Part shown: positions 1 to 11,332 of the stretch, one piece after another
Position numbering within the stretch: position 1 is the stretch's first letter
Layout: the number at the start of each line of letters is the position of its first letter
DNA from: Lantana camara
Lineage: Eukaryota > Streptophyta > Magnoliopsida > Lamiales > Verbenaceae
DNA length: 64,000 bases
Reading direction: 5' to 3'
NCBI GenBank assembly: GCA_037501455.1
Contig: CM074855.1
Span: 37,977,001 to 38,041,000 of the forward strand
Program-made: the position numbers and the translations under genes
The notes under the pieces: generated by a model
The model's database searches: none
What the model was told of the DNA's origin: nothing
What the model saw: the letters and a program-made list of their open reading frames with translations, nothing else

Positions 1-934
1 CTTTAAGTCATTGATTCATGTGAGATACAATCCTCCTACTTACTATCTCTCAACCATGATCTAGGGTAAGGGAATAATTAGAACCCTAATAATCTGGTCT
101 TAAAGCTAAGTGCATTTCATATCCATTTGATCTCAATCCAAGAAACCCTTTTCTTGATGTCTTGATCTACTGCCTTGGCCAAGGACTCCATATGGCATAT
201 GAATGACTTACACAATAAGAGATCACCTTGCAAATGCAAGTGTAGGTCCTTTCTTGATTCTCATTCACTTTCATGAGTCACTTGTGCAGCCCCAGCATAA
301 GCCTTGAATCAGTTGTCTAAGGCGACACCCTTTAAAGCTTATACCAAAGACTACAGAGTTAACTCATAAAGTAACATGGAACCTCAAGTCTAAGGATCAA
401 TTAATCACATCAATGACTCGTGAGATATTTCCTAATCTGGAAGTTTTCATTTCCTGAAATAGAAACTTCCTTTCCCATTTAGGAATGTTCTCACACGGGG
501 CACCTCAGTGAACTTACTTATTAAAGTAAGCACCCTCATGTATCACGCACGTATCAACTATACACTTTGCACCTCCATGAAACAAGGTGGTCCTTCTTAA
601 GGGCGTGATCCCACAAGCAAGCCTTAGAGGAGTCAGGTTGACACTCCCACTGTCTGTAGGACTCATCGGCTTGGAGTATTTTACTAATCATGACTTATGT
701 GATATAGGGCTCGTTTCATGAACCATTTCACCTAAATGGTAGAGTCCTAAAGTCATCAGGATTAGGGGAGTTCTCATACATGCGCACGTAATGGAAACAC
801 ACAAAACACGTATTGGCATATAAAGAAGTGTTTTCCTATAATCAATCGTATATTATTCAAAGATTGTCTGTGATACAAGAAAAGTCCCAAAGCAGATTAC
901 GTCGAATCGGCTTTCTAGGGCACTATTCCTAACA
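1..934 (-). repeat. Family-F copia LTR, partial (F-edge)
   Basis: This is the outer (U3) end of a family-F LTR, cut by the window edge. It matches 6955-7895 of copy F1 almost base for base and ends in the family terminus CCTAACA, which reads TGTTAGG on the minus strand. It is much closer to F1 than to the LTR at 15327-17205, so it does not pair with that old LTR. The sequence to its right resumes in the middle of a family-F interior (equivalent to about 8630 in F1). I therefore infer a separate young element, or solo LTR, inserted in the interior of F-old, most of it lying left of the window. Confidence 0.8.
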
Positions 935-1518
935 ACATCCTCTTCAAAAGAGATGTTCCATTGTTCATGCTAAACTATTTTAGTACTGTAGTTATGCACT
1001 CATTTGTGATAATCCGTTTATTCTCTTAGATCTATCTTTATAGATCTCAATGTCGAGAATGAAGGATAGTAACTAAGATCTTTCATGTCAAATTGTTTCC
1101 TAAACAAAATTTTGGTAACTTTCATGTCATCATTTGCATTCCTAATGATATGTCATATTTAAAGTGCCAAAAGTTGAGGCTAACATCACTAACTCACGTA
1201 CACTTTATTCAAATTCCATCTGTGTCAAGCGATTTGACTACCTATTGAATCGAATTCTCTAACTCCTAGAAGCCTTTATCAATCTATAGATTGACTTAGG
1301 GGTTTGCATACCCTATGCATCTTCCCACTGAATATGAGATTCACAGAAATACCATATTCTTGTCTCTTTCAATCTCCTATTGAATAAGAAAGTTCTCATA
1401 TTCATTCTATCATATCTCATAGTCAGAATATGCAGATATGATAAACACAATCCGAATGGACTTTTGCATTTCAACTGTCAAGAAGGTTGTAATGCTTTCC
1501 ATTTACTCTAAGCTCTAG

Positions 1519-1551
1519 CTTGTAGATCCATTTACACCCTATGGGCCTGAT
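1519..1551 (-). pseudogene. Copia RT motif fossil in F-old
   Basis: Read on the minus strand this gives IRPIGCKWIYK, the well-known copia reverse transcriptase N-terminal motif (family consensus roughly PIGCKWIYK/VFK). The matching place in F1, F2 and F3 has lost about 25 bases, so those copies no longer encode it. F-old therefore keeps a more ancestral state here, although stops and frame breaks surround the motif. Confidence 0.75.
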
Positions 1552-1749
1552 CTTATCAGGTGGATCATCCTAGGTCAAAACTTGGTTTGAGTATATGGAA
1601 TCCATCTCATATTTTAAGGCTTGCTTACTCTACTCAGATTCAAAATCTAATAGTGTCTCCTCATAAGTAATTCTTAGGTTACCTAGGAACTCGTTCTAAA
1701 CGCATCATAAGAGGAGGGTTTTCACACATGTACATACTATAAAATTTGG

Positions 1750-1980
1750 TTAAGTTTTATCAGATGGGCTCGTCTCTTTTATATATGGCGTGGGATATTT
1801 ATCCTCAAATTTCTTTGAGGTCTGCCTACTTACCTTTCTTTTCTTATAGGAATGATTCCTTAAGAAAGGTACATTCCTTGGAATAAACAACTTTTGTTCA
1901 AGAGAATTGCAGAAACAATATCCTATATTGTTATATAAACTTGAACTCGTTTCAAGCTTATCTCCCACTATTCTCTTCAC
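1750..1980 (-). pseudogene. Copia integrase-RT connection fossil (F-old)
   Basis: A 76-codon frame contains GYCFCNSLEQKLFIPRNVPFL. This resembles the copia segment between integrase and RT that usually reads GY.FYNP...KVFVSRNA.FLE. Homologous frames occur in F1 (9457-9657) and F3 (49252-49452), and a more broken one near 37000-37200 in F2. It is a remnant and not a separate gene: no neighbouring frame joins it to RT or integrase. Confidence 0.65.
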
Positions 1981-3660
1981 TTAAGAGGATTTTCCTAAAT
2001 TCTTGGATAAGAATAATTAGGGAACCATAGAATGCCACATTTCATAGTGCAATTAAGGAACAGGTTTTGAAAGGTACTAGATTCGAAATCCCTAACAGCA
2101 TATTCTTGGGGTTTATTCCTGGAATAAGTATAAGTCAGTAAAACTTGCTATAGAACGAACTATATCCTATAAGGTTTTATTCCTTCATTCAGAAACACTA
2201 AGGTGTTCTCAAACTAGTTTACTGAGAGATGATCCTATTATCTCTAAGATGATAAAGGAATTAGTCACTAAGGTATTCGCCATCTCGATCAGATCGAGTT
2301 GCTTACAACTTATGACTACTTTGGTTCCTAACCGCCTTTTGAAATTCTAAGAATTTCATATAAGTTTCGAATTTGTACTTCATCAAGTACACTCATTCAT
2401 AATGATTAAATTGATGATTATTTCTAGTGCTTGCATTAAGCATCTTACACTCATCAACACGGATCAAAATCTATTGTCATTTTGGCACATTCTACGTTTC
2501 ACGTTTCTCCTAAACTGGTTTTGGGAACGTTTCCCTTGAGACAGGATTCACAGGAAGTTAATTCTCTAGGTCCATTTTCATAAAATGATCCTAAGATGTC
2601 TGACATGCTAATCCTTTTGTATCTTAACGTGCCAAAGTAATTCGAAACTTCGTCATCTCACTTACTTTTGTTATCTCGTTGTATGTTCAAAACATTAGTG
2701 TTTTGAGTTTTTCATAACGGATTATGTAAAATCAACTCAAGGCTCGTGAATTCTATTCCTATTAGGATTACTAAACGAAATAATCTGTTAGAGTACCCAT
2801 ACTCTTCGCAGTTCCCTTTCAAAGTCCTTATTTGCTACTATAGAAGCAAACGTCCTTGTCTGATCTCTATAGTCTTTTTGGGTGTGTCCCTTTACTCACC
2901 CCTCCATCGGACTTTAAGGATTTCTTCTTCTTGAAGCCTTCAAGCCTTTACCTTAGTGGGTTTAGAAGAAGAGTTAACCATCATAACCTTTTAGTCCTTC
3001 TTAAGGATGCTCTCAACCGCAATTAACTAAATGATTAACTATGCTACAATGGCATCATTCAAGTTGAGCATAAAGGGGTTAAATGATGGTGGAAGCAATG
3101 CAAGCAATCAGTGCATTGAGAACTCGTTTCTCAATTAGGATCGAGACTTCAAGATCATCAAAGAAGATCTTTATACCTCGTCTAGATACGTGAACTTCAT
3201 AATTCCATAATGTTATACCTTATATCATGTTTATGAGGTGGTACAATTGCTCTTACGTGGTTTTGGAAAAATCCATTCACCTTAGATTACTTCTCTTTTG
3301 GCCCGGGTCGAATTTTCACAAGTAACTGGAAATCTCGCCCTTTAGAGAACACTTTTCTCTTTTCAGAATCTAAAAGGATACGATCCGAAACCAATTAGAG
3401 TTAGTTTGGACTTAGTTAAGTTTGACCTAAGGATGGATACGAATGAGTTTGCATTTCATATTATAGAGAATCACAGAACTACAACCTAAATGCTAAGCAG
3501 AGAAAATGTGAGCATGTTGAATAGTGACGTAATACGTCGCATTTAGGCCTTTTATCGTATGTAGCTCCCACTGGTTTTAGAAGATCTTAAAATCCCAACG
3601 ATCTTAGAGGAAACTTGTTTTCCCAATGGGTACTAAGATCCTAAGCACAATATTTTGGAT

Positions 3661-3977
3661 CCACGATTTGCGGACATCCTCAACAAAGCCTTAGGTAGGT
3701 ACAACTTTCCAATTCCATCTCTATGGAACTCTCAGTAATATTTTTGTGTCACCCATCTTTAAATATGGACCCACGAGTCGTGCGACATCCATATTTACTT
3801 AGGAGTTAAGCAGAACCCATCAATCATAAGATCATGATTAAACTTAGTCTGAAATGACCCACAACTCGTGGACATTGCCCATTCCAAAATAACCATGAAA
3901 TACTAATTACTTAAAGTAATTAATCAGGAAACTAAGAACTAATAGGTTCCACATAGCCACCCCACAACTCATGGACA
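3661..3977 (-). repeat. Four-copy interior motif, F-old
   Basis: Four diverged copies of a motif of about 18 bases (consensus on the plus strand CCCACGACTCGCGGACAT) begin at 3661, 3770, 3858 and 3961. The same four-site layout occurs in F1, F2 and F3. The function is unknown. The spacing is uneven (roughly 80-115 bp), so this is not a simple tandem array. Confidence 0.7.
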
Positions 3978-4528
3978 GCAACTAGCTCCCCTATTAAACT
4001 TAAATCCTATTGATGGAATGCTAGGAATTTTATTTAAAGTTCTCACTTTAAACAAAATACCTATTTTTCAAAATTGCTTAATATTTATGGGATTTTCAAA
4101 TATTGGAGAGTTGTCCAGTTTTGACCTCACCAACATGTACAGTTATCCATTTTAATTAGTCTTGTTTAATGTAGTTTCACATAAATGCATTACTCACAAG
4201 CAGTTAGCAGATAATATGTCCTAGCATGACACTAATATGAGATGATCATGGGTTTTCCTATCTTATGCGTGATATGTGGGAGCCACTCCACAACCACAAG
4301 TTCTAACATACATGCACATAAAACAGTTTAAATCACATCAGGGAATTGGAGATTTGAAACAATGCCCTATCTATTACAATAATAGAAACTCTCCCTAACA
4401 TTTTGAGGCGTCTTTACTTATGGCCTCCTTGTCACTTGTTGTGTGGATCCATCTTACTCCAGGGGTGCAAAATCTCCAAAGTAAAAGGAAAAGACCTTAC
4501 TTCCTAAGTTCTACTCTCTTTACAAAAA

Positions 4529-4717
4529 TTAATATGGTTCAATATTCATATTGGCCATAGACAAATACACGGGGCATACCCTGGCCCAAAAAAAAAACAG
4601 TAATATGGAAAGCCACATAATAAACACATAACAGTAGGCACATAAGTGGGGCACTGACCCTAATTGAAAAACACAACTATGGGGCTCCAACCCCAAATTT
4701 AAACCATCCATGTGCAT
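4529..4717 (-). other. Conserved small frame in the family-F leader side (F-old)
   Basis: A 62-codon frame contains GLEPHSCVFQL and PHLCAYCYV. Related frames with the same register are at 12250-12453 (F1), 39824-40009 (F2) and 51928-52245 (F3). It is cysteine- and aromatic-rich and resembles no domain I know. It lies about 1 kb downstream of the primer site. The copies are generally similar here, so shared ancestry alone could keep the frame open, and I do not claim that it is translated. Confidence 0.3.
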
Positions 4718-5067
4718 AAATTAAAACATCCACGAGACTAAACCCATGATCACATAATATTCTAAAATTGCAAGAATTTCAATTTACCAATAAATTTAAA
4801 ATTCTTTTAACTTTAAGTTCTACTAACTCAAAGTAATCTGAAAACAGTTCCTTGTTCAAGAATATTTTCAAAATCAAAAGCTCAAGTCTGAGAAAATTCA
4901 AGTTAATTCAAAACTAACAATTTTATAAAATTATTATTTCAAAAATAATATTATTAATTTTTTCAAAAATTAAATCTGACTTTAATTCCCAAATATCGCA
5001 AATTTAATTTATTTCAAAAATAAAATATAATAATATTTTAAAATCAGATTTTTGGAATTAGGGATTG

Positions 5068-5461
5068 GACCACGTCCGAGGTGTCGTTGGATGGAGGCCA
5101 AGTACGCGCAGGAGGCGCGCACAACCCGCCGCGTGCACCACCCGCCCAGCAGGCAGGCACACGCGTAGCAGCCTAGCACACAGCCAGGTGCGTGCTCAAC
5201 CAGGTCGGTAAGAGCAGGCCAGCACGTAGGCATGCATGTGCGCACAGCAGCCCACTCGAAGTAGTCCCGCGTGCAGCAGTCCTGCGCGTAGCAACAGCCA
5301 GGCGCGCAGTAGGCAAGTGCGCTGCAGCAGTCTTGCGTGCAACAGCAGCCAGGCGCGTACAACACGTAAGTCCACTGTAGCAGTCCAGTCTTGTCGTTTG
5401 ACGGTGGCGAGGGCCAAATTTTGGCGGCCAACACATTTGGCCCTCGCCACCCCGTCCCGTT
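5068..5461 (-). repeat. GC-rich hairpin island, F-old
   Basis: This is an abrupt GC-rich patch inside AT-rich sequence, about 250 bp downstream (minus strand) of the primer site. It contains repeated CGCGTAGCAGCC-like units. At the primer-side end is a perfect 17-bp inverted repeat, with arms 5403-5419 and 5435-5451 and a 15-nt loop. Overlapping open frames of 62-163 codons on both strands are by-products of base composition. F1, F2 and F3 have an island at the same place but with largely different sequence. Confidence 0.8.
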
Positions 5462-5709
5462 TCCATCCAACAAACAAATTTTCCAAAATTTTCGTTTCAA
5501 TATTCAGGATTCAAAAACATGATTTTATAAATCTAAATTAAAACAATTTTTAATAAAATTTACAGAAAACGTGTTTCTTAATTTATCAGGAAACATCTAA
5601 GATTCAAAAGCTCAGATTACGAAACAAATTCAATAATACTTAACTGTAACTCAGATTCAAGAATTTCTCAAAATTCAATTAAAAGTAAGATTAGAAATAG
5701 ACCTTGCAA

Positions 5710-5725
5710 GGTGGCTCTGATACCA
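5710..5725 (-). other. Primer-binding site, tRNA-Met type (F-old)
   Basis: The minus strand reads TGGTATCAGAGCCACC, the usual plant initiator-tRNA-Met primer site of copia elements, two bases from the LTR edge. It fixes the element's orientation as minus. Confidence 0.9.
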
Positions 5726-5727
5726 CT

Positions 5728-5945
5728 TCTTGGGAAAAACACGATTAGAAAAAGCAGCGGAATTTCAAATTTTTGCCAAAAGTAACATCGAACTTGCAAT
5801 TTCTATCTCCAAATCATAAGGATTCAAGAACTTACAAGAATTGACGTTTTCTTGACACGTTTTGGTCGCCCTCAAACGCACTTCATGCAGTTATGGCAAC
5901 CCCGTCCCTCGAAAGATTCTTTCTACTAGATTCCATAGTAGGTTT
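5728..5945 (-). repeat. F-old 5' LTR, first piece
   Basis: This is the U5 end of the LTR next to the primer site. It starts TCTTGGG where the young copies have TGTTGG, so the terminal TG is mutated. It continues with a CTTGACACGTTTTG...CCGCCCTCAAACGC-like segment shared with F3 but missing from F1 and F2. It breaks at 5945, where F1 is inserted, and resumes at 15327. Confidence 0.85.
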
Positions 5946-6330
5946 TGTTGGAAAACACGAATCAGAAAGCAGCGGAAAATTAAAAATTTTCCCGCAAAAG
6001 GATCTGGAACTTGCAATCGTGTATCCAAATTCGTAGGGATTAGAAACTTACTTTCTTAATTAACTTTCTTGAAGCGTTTCAAGCCACCCAAGAATGCTCT
6101 TCTCACGGCTTGATCCCCTCTCCTTGGTAAAGCTCGAATCTTCAAACTTCTAACTTGAAGCTCTCTAGAGATAGTCCACCAAGTTGACTACAATCTAACT
6201 AGTAAGGATGCTAGTTCTCTAGTTAGTGTTTAGGCTTAACCTAGGGTTTTGTTTATCTTGGAGAAAGGATGGTGTTCAACACATGAACCAAAAGAATTCT
6301 CGATTAGCTCTAAGGGGAGCTCAAGCTCCC

Positions 6331-6340
6331 CTATATATAG
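6331..6340 (-). promoter_or_regulatory. TATA box of the F1 3' LTR
   Basis: CTATATATAG lies about 1.55 kb from the U3 end, which leaves about 0.35 kb for R-U5. Directly downstream on the minus strand is an inverted repeat, GGGGAGCT-CA-AGCTCCCC (6314-6331). The homologous TATA boxes are at 13757-13766 (F1), 33883-33894 and 41423-41434 (F2), and 46167-46178 and 53932-53943 (F3). Confidence 0.6.
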
Positions 6341-6677
6341 GATGGGAGTGGCCGAAAATCCTAGTCCTTATGCACTAAGGATTTGGTCCCTCTCTCCTAT
6401 TACTTGATCATCAAGTAATTTTGACTTTGATTTTGAATTCAAATTCAAATCAACTTTCAAGAGAGCTAAAATATCCAAACTATTTTTGGATAATTTTATA
6501 CTTTATTTATTTAAAATAAATAACTTATTTTTATCTAATTAATTAATTCACAATTAATTAACTAGATTATTTTTCTCCAAAATTAGACTTTCTTTTTAAT
6601 TCAAAATTAAACCAAAGTCTATTAAATAATTAACACATTAATTATTTAATCACCAAATAAATATTCACGCACATGCA

Positions 6678-6722
6678 CACGTGTCCATGAAGGACACGTG
6701 TCACGCACGTGACCCACACGTG
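6678..6722 (-). promoter_or_regulatory. CACGTG (G-box) array in the F1 LTR
   Basis: Exact CACGTG hexamers start at 6678, 6695, 6706 and 6717, about 340 bp upstream of the TATA box on the minus strand. CACGTG is the core bound by plant bZIP and bHLH factors. A cluster this dense in U3 suggests an enhancer, but this is inference. The other F1 LTR keeps three of the four. Confidence 0.55.
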
Positions 6723-7895
6723 TGGTTTCACACCTGTGGAACCCTTTGGCCCGATTAACTCGTTTAATCATTTTAAAGCCTCAACTCATGTAACCAAGTT
6801 GTTGCGTGTGACCCTCTAGGTTCTCAATTCAATTAGCAGTAACACTAATTAATTAATTCACTAATTAATTAATCAGTCCACAGATTAAACGGCCATAGTC
6901 TAGCAACAGGTGTTTAACCCCTAGTTGAATTGGAATGTTCGGATTCAACAGAACCTTTAAGTCATTGATTCATGTGAGATACAATCCTCCTACTTACTAT
7001 CTCTCAACCATGATCTAGGGTAAGGGAATAATTAGAACCCTAATAATCTGGTCTTAAAGCTAAGTGCATTTCATATCCATTTGATCTCAATCCAAGAAAC
7101 CCTTTTCTTGATGTCTTGATCTACTGCCTTGGCCAAGGACTCCATATGGCATATGAATCACTTACACAATAAGAGATCACCTTGCAAATGCAAGTGTAGG
7201 TCCTTTCTTGATTCTCATTCACTTTCATGAGTCACTTGTGCAGCCCCAGCATAAGCCTTGAATCAGTTGTCTAAGGCGACACCCTTTAAAGCTTATACCA
7301 AAGACTACAGAGTTAACTCATAAAGTGACATGGAACCTCAAGTCTAAGGATCAATTAATCACATCAATGACTCGTGAGATATTTCCTAATCTGGAAGTTT
7401 CCATTTCCTGAAATAGAAACTTCCTTTCCCATTTAGGAATCTTCTCACACGGGGCACCTCAGTGAACTTACTTATTAAAGTAAGCACCCTCATATATCAC
7501 GCACGTATCAACTATACACTTTGCACCTACATGAAACAAGGTGGTCCTTCTTAAGGGCGTGATCCCACAAGCAAGCCTTAAAGGAGTCAGGTTGACACTC
7601 CCACTGTCTGTAGGACTCATCGGCTTGGAGTATTTTACTAATCATGACTTATGTGATATAGGGCTTGTTTCATGAACCATTACACCTAAATGGTAGAGTC
7701 CTAAAGTCATCAGGATTAGGGGAGTTCTCATACATGCGCACATAATGGAAGCACACAAAACACGTATTGGCATATAAAGAAGTGTTTGCCTATGATGATT
7801 AATCAATCGTATATTATTCAAAGATTGTCTGTGATATAAGAAAAGTCCCAAAGCAGATTACGTCGAATCGGCTTTCTAGGGCACTATTCCTAACA

Positions 7896-7907
7896 ATCTC
7901 CCACTTG
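7896..7907 (-). other. Polypurine tract of F1
   Basis: The minus strand reads CAAGTGGGAGAT directly before the 3' LTR (TGTTAGG). It is a normal copia plus-strand primer and is the same in F2 and F3 apart from the base pair beyond the core. Confidence 0.85.
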
Positions 7908-8055
7908 CCCGTAAAAGCCATTTAGGTACTCTAAGTTCCATCTTCTCAAGATGTACTTTGAGAGCCTATTGACTTTGGGCGTTTCCAAAGTGGATCTGCT
8001 ATATTCTCTGCTGATGTGACCCTCTTCTTTACACATCTATTAGGAAACACCTTTT

Positions 8056-8127
8056 CCTTATAAAGTGATTCGTAATCACGTGTTCAGTCTCTTGGTGAGG
8101 TCTTGGTTCTCTTACTTGAGCAACCAT
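8056..8127 (-). pseudogene. Copia RNase H end fossil (F1)
   Basis: 24 codons on the minus strand read MVAQVREPRPHQ then ETEHVITNHFIR. They match the copia segment usually written GAIAQAKEPRSHQRTKHVLRRYHLIRE, near the C-terminus of RNase H. Identical or near-identical fossils are at 35592-35663 (F2) and 47852-47923 (F3). The frame is broken on both sides. The position just before the polypurine tract is correct for copia. Confidence 0.75.
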
Positions 8128-9110
8128 CCATTTTATCATACAATATGACAAAGGAATTGTTTCATGCTAGGAACTTCATCTAACCAGTTAGATGGAGTTT
8201 CTTACCCAAACACTTAACTTAGCGTTATACAATACGACTAAGTTCTCAACTACGATAGTCGAGTTTTCCAATGTCCATCCTTGGAACCCCTTTCCAACAC
8301 ATTGCATTACCATTCTGGTAGAAGTTGTATCCTTTCAATGATTTCATAATCATCTATGTTTGATGAACGGTTACATCAAATATCCTTCTAACAACAAGAT
8401 CTTTTGGGCTCTGTAAACTAATACATATTCTCATTTCTTCTCAAGTACTCTGAGGACATCCTTTACAGAAATCTAATGACCTTCTCTGAGGTCATATTAG
8501 ATTCGACCCACTACGCTTAGTGTTGCGCCATATCAAGTCTAGTACATAACATTTCATACATTATGCACCCTTTCCCTTAAAGGGATTTTGGACATTCTAA
8601 CTTTCTTAAAGTTATCTTAGGACACATACTCTTCAAAAGAGATGTTCCATTGTCCATACTAAACTCCTTTTAGTATTATAGTTATGTACTCGTTTTGTGA
8701 TAATCCTTTTATTCTCTTAGATCTATCTTCTATAGATTTGAATGTCGAGAATTTAGGATAATCACTAAGATGTTTCATGTCAAATTGTTTCTTAAACAAG
8801 AATTGGTAACTTTCACGTCATCCTTGACATTCCTAATGAGAAGGATGTCGTCTTCTAAAGAACCATAATTAACTCTTACATCACTAACTTTCATATGTAT
8901 ACTCTGAGACTTATTCGACTTCCATCTGTGTCAAACGACTTGACTGTGGAATAGAATTGTCTAATTCCTAGAAGCCTTTATCAATCTACAGATTGACTTA
9001 GGGATTTGCATACCTTATGCATACTCCCACTGAATATGAGATTTATAGAAATACCTTATTTCAGTCTCTTTCAATCTCATATTGAACAAGATAGTTCTCA
9101 TATTCATTTA

Positions 9111-9293
9111 TCATATCTCATAGTCAGAATATGAGGATGTAGTAAACACAATCCAAATGGTCTTTTGCATTTCAACCTTCAAGAAGGTTGTAATGCTTTC
9201 ATTAACTCGAAGCTCCACGAGCTTGATCCTACCAGGTGGATCAACCAAGGTCAAAACTTGGTTTGAGTATACGGAATCCATATTGGATTTCAA
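9111..9293 (-). pseudogene. Copia RT fossil with internal deletion (F1)
   Basis: A 60-codon frame begins MKSNMDSVYSNQVLTLVDPP, close to the copia RT start MKSEMDSMYSNQVWTLVDPP. It ends IVFTTSSYSDYEI, close to the later RT segment ILLSIAAHYDYEI. The stretch that should lie between them (PIGCKWIYK through KARLVAKG) is missing. The same fused arrangement is in F3 (48908-49090), and in F2 near 36640-36835 with an extra frameshift. The deletion predates the spread of these copies. Confidence 0.75.
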
Positions 9294-9456
9294 GGCTTGC
9301 TTACACTACTCAGATTCCAAATCTGACAGTGTCTCCTCTTCAAGTAATTCCTTGGCTATTTAGGAACGCGTTCTAAACGCGTCTTAAGAGAAGGGTTTCA
9401 TACATGTGCATACTCTAAAAAATTTGGCTAAATTTTATCAGATGGGCTCGTTTCTT

Positions 9457-9657
9457 CTATATGTGGCGTGGATATTTATCCTCAAATTTCTTTGAGGTCT
9501 TCTTGCTTGCCTTTCTTCTTCTATAGGAACGATTCCTTAAGAAAGGTACATTCCTTGAGACAAACAACCTTTGTCTAAGGGAATCGCAGAAACGATATCC
9601 AATATCGTTGTATAAACTTGAACTCATTTCAAGTTTATCTCCCACTATCCTCTTCAC
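9457..9657 (-). pseudogene. Copia integrase-RT connection fossil (F1)
   Basis: A 66-codon frame contains GYRFCDSLRQRLFVSRNVPFL, which matches the copia pattern GY.FYNP...VFVSRNA.FLE better than the F-old version does. It is an isolated remnant, located upstream of the RT fossil as expected for minus-strand copia order. Confidence 0.7.
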
Positions 9658-11332
9658 TTAAGAGGATTCCATTAAATTCTTGGATAAGAATAATTAGGGA
9701 ATTTAGTATGCCACATTGCATAGTGCAACTAAAGGACTGATTTTGGAAGGTACTAAATTCAAAATCTCCAACTGCATATTCTGGTAGTTTATTCCTAGAA
9801 TGATTATAAGTCAGTAAAGCTTTCTATGGAATGGACCATATCCTATTAGGTTTCATTCCCTCATTCGAAAACACTAAGGTGTTCTCGAATTAGTTTACTA
9901 AGAGATAATCCTATTATCTATAAGATGACTAAGGAATTAGTTGCTAAGATGTTGGCTATCTCGATCATATCGATTTACCTATAACTTATGACTACTTCGG
10001 TTCCTAACCTCCTTTTGAAATTCTAAGAATTTCATATAAGTTTCGAATTTGTACTTCAACAAGTACATTCATTCATAATGATTAAACTGACGATTATATC
10101 TAGTGCTTACATTAAGCATCTTACACTCATCCGCATGGATCGAAATCCACTAGAATTTCGGCACGTTCCACGTTTCACCTAAACCATGTTTCGGGAACGT
10201 TTCCCTTTAAGATAGGATTCATAGGAAGTTAACTCTCTAGGTTCATTTTTGTAAAATGATCCTAAGATGTCTAACTTGCTAATCCTTTTATGTCTCAACG
10301 TTCCAAAGTAATTCGAAGCTTTGTCATCTCACTTACTTTTGTTATCTCATTGTATGTTCAGAACATTAGTGCTTTGAGTCTTTGCACAACAGATTATCAA
10401 CTCAAGACTTGTAAATTCTATTCCTAGTAGAATTACTTAACGAGGTAACATTTCTGAGTACTCATACTCTTTGCAGTTCCCTTCGAAAGTCTTTATTTGT
10501 TACCATAGAATCAAACGTCCAATTTGATCTCTAGTGTCTTTTGGGCGTACCCCTTACATGCCCCTCCATTGGGCTCTTAAGGGTTTCTTCTTCTTTAGGC
10601 CTTCAAGCCTTTAACTTAGTGAGTTTAGAAGAAGAATTAACCATCACAACCTTTTATTCCTTCTTAATGATGCTTTCAACCATTATCAACTAAATGATTA
10701 ACTATGCTACATTAGCATCATTCTAGTTGAGCATAAAGGGTTTGAATGATGGTGGAAGCAATGTAAGCAATCAGTGTATTGAGAACTCTTTTCTCAGTTG
10801 ATGATCGAGACCATAAGATCTTCAAATAAGATCTTTAGACGTTGTTCTTGTGCACTTGTTTCCTCATTTGGAATATTGAATAATTCCATACTTGTAATAT
10901 TTTTATGAGGTGGTTCAATTGCTCTTAAGTGGTTTGGAAAAATCCATTCACCTCAGGTTGCTTCTCTTTTGGCCCGGGTCGAATTTTCAAATAAATGAAA
11001 ATCTCGCCTTACAGAGAACAATTTCTCTTTTCGGATTCTAAAATGAATTTTAGGATCCGAAGCCATTTTAGAGTTAGTTAGGACTTAGTCAACTTGTTTG
11101 ACTTAAGGATGGATACGAATGGGTTTGCATTTCATATTGTAGAGAATCACAGAACTACAACCTAAATGCTTAGCAGAGAAAATGTGAGCATGCTGAATTA
11201 TAACGATATACAAAAGATAAGGTCTTTAATCTAATGTACCTCCCACTGTTTTTCAAAGATCTATAATTCCCAAAGATCTAAGAGGAACGTGTTTCCCAAT
11301 GGGTACTAAGATCCTAAGCATTTTACCTCGAA

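Larger units (their letters stand above)
935..5727 (-). mobile_element. F-old: interior of an old family-F copia element
   Basis: This is an internal region without usable reading frames. It aligns along its length with the interiors of F1, F2 and F3 but is clearly more diverged. The order on the minus strand is primer site (5710-5725), GC-rich island (5068-5461), conserved small frame (4529-4717), four-copy motif (3661-3977), connection fossil (1750-1980) and RT fossil (about 1500-1560). The polypurine tract and RNase H end are not present here. They should lie left of the window, beyond the F-edge insertion. Confidence 0.8.
5946..7895 (-). repeat. F1 3' LTR
   Basis: On the minus strand the LTR runs TGTTAGGAATAG... 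to ...TTTTCCAACA. It is flanked inwardly by the polypurine tract. It carries a palindromic TATA box at 6331-6340 and four CACGTG boxes within 6678-6722. Confidence 0.9.

Noticed and set aside
2746..2934. Plus-strand frame of 62 codons in F-old
   Set aside because: It is antisense to the element, not kept in F1, F2 or F3, and has no recognisable domain.
5009..5541. Cysteine-rich frames over the F-old island (up to 163 codons)
   Set aside because: They result from repeated GC-rich units and the absence of stop-forming triplets. Other copies do not share the protein.
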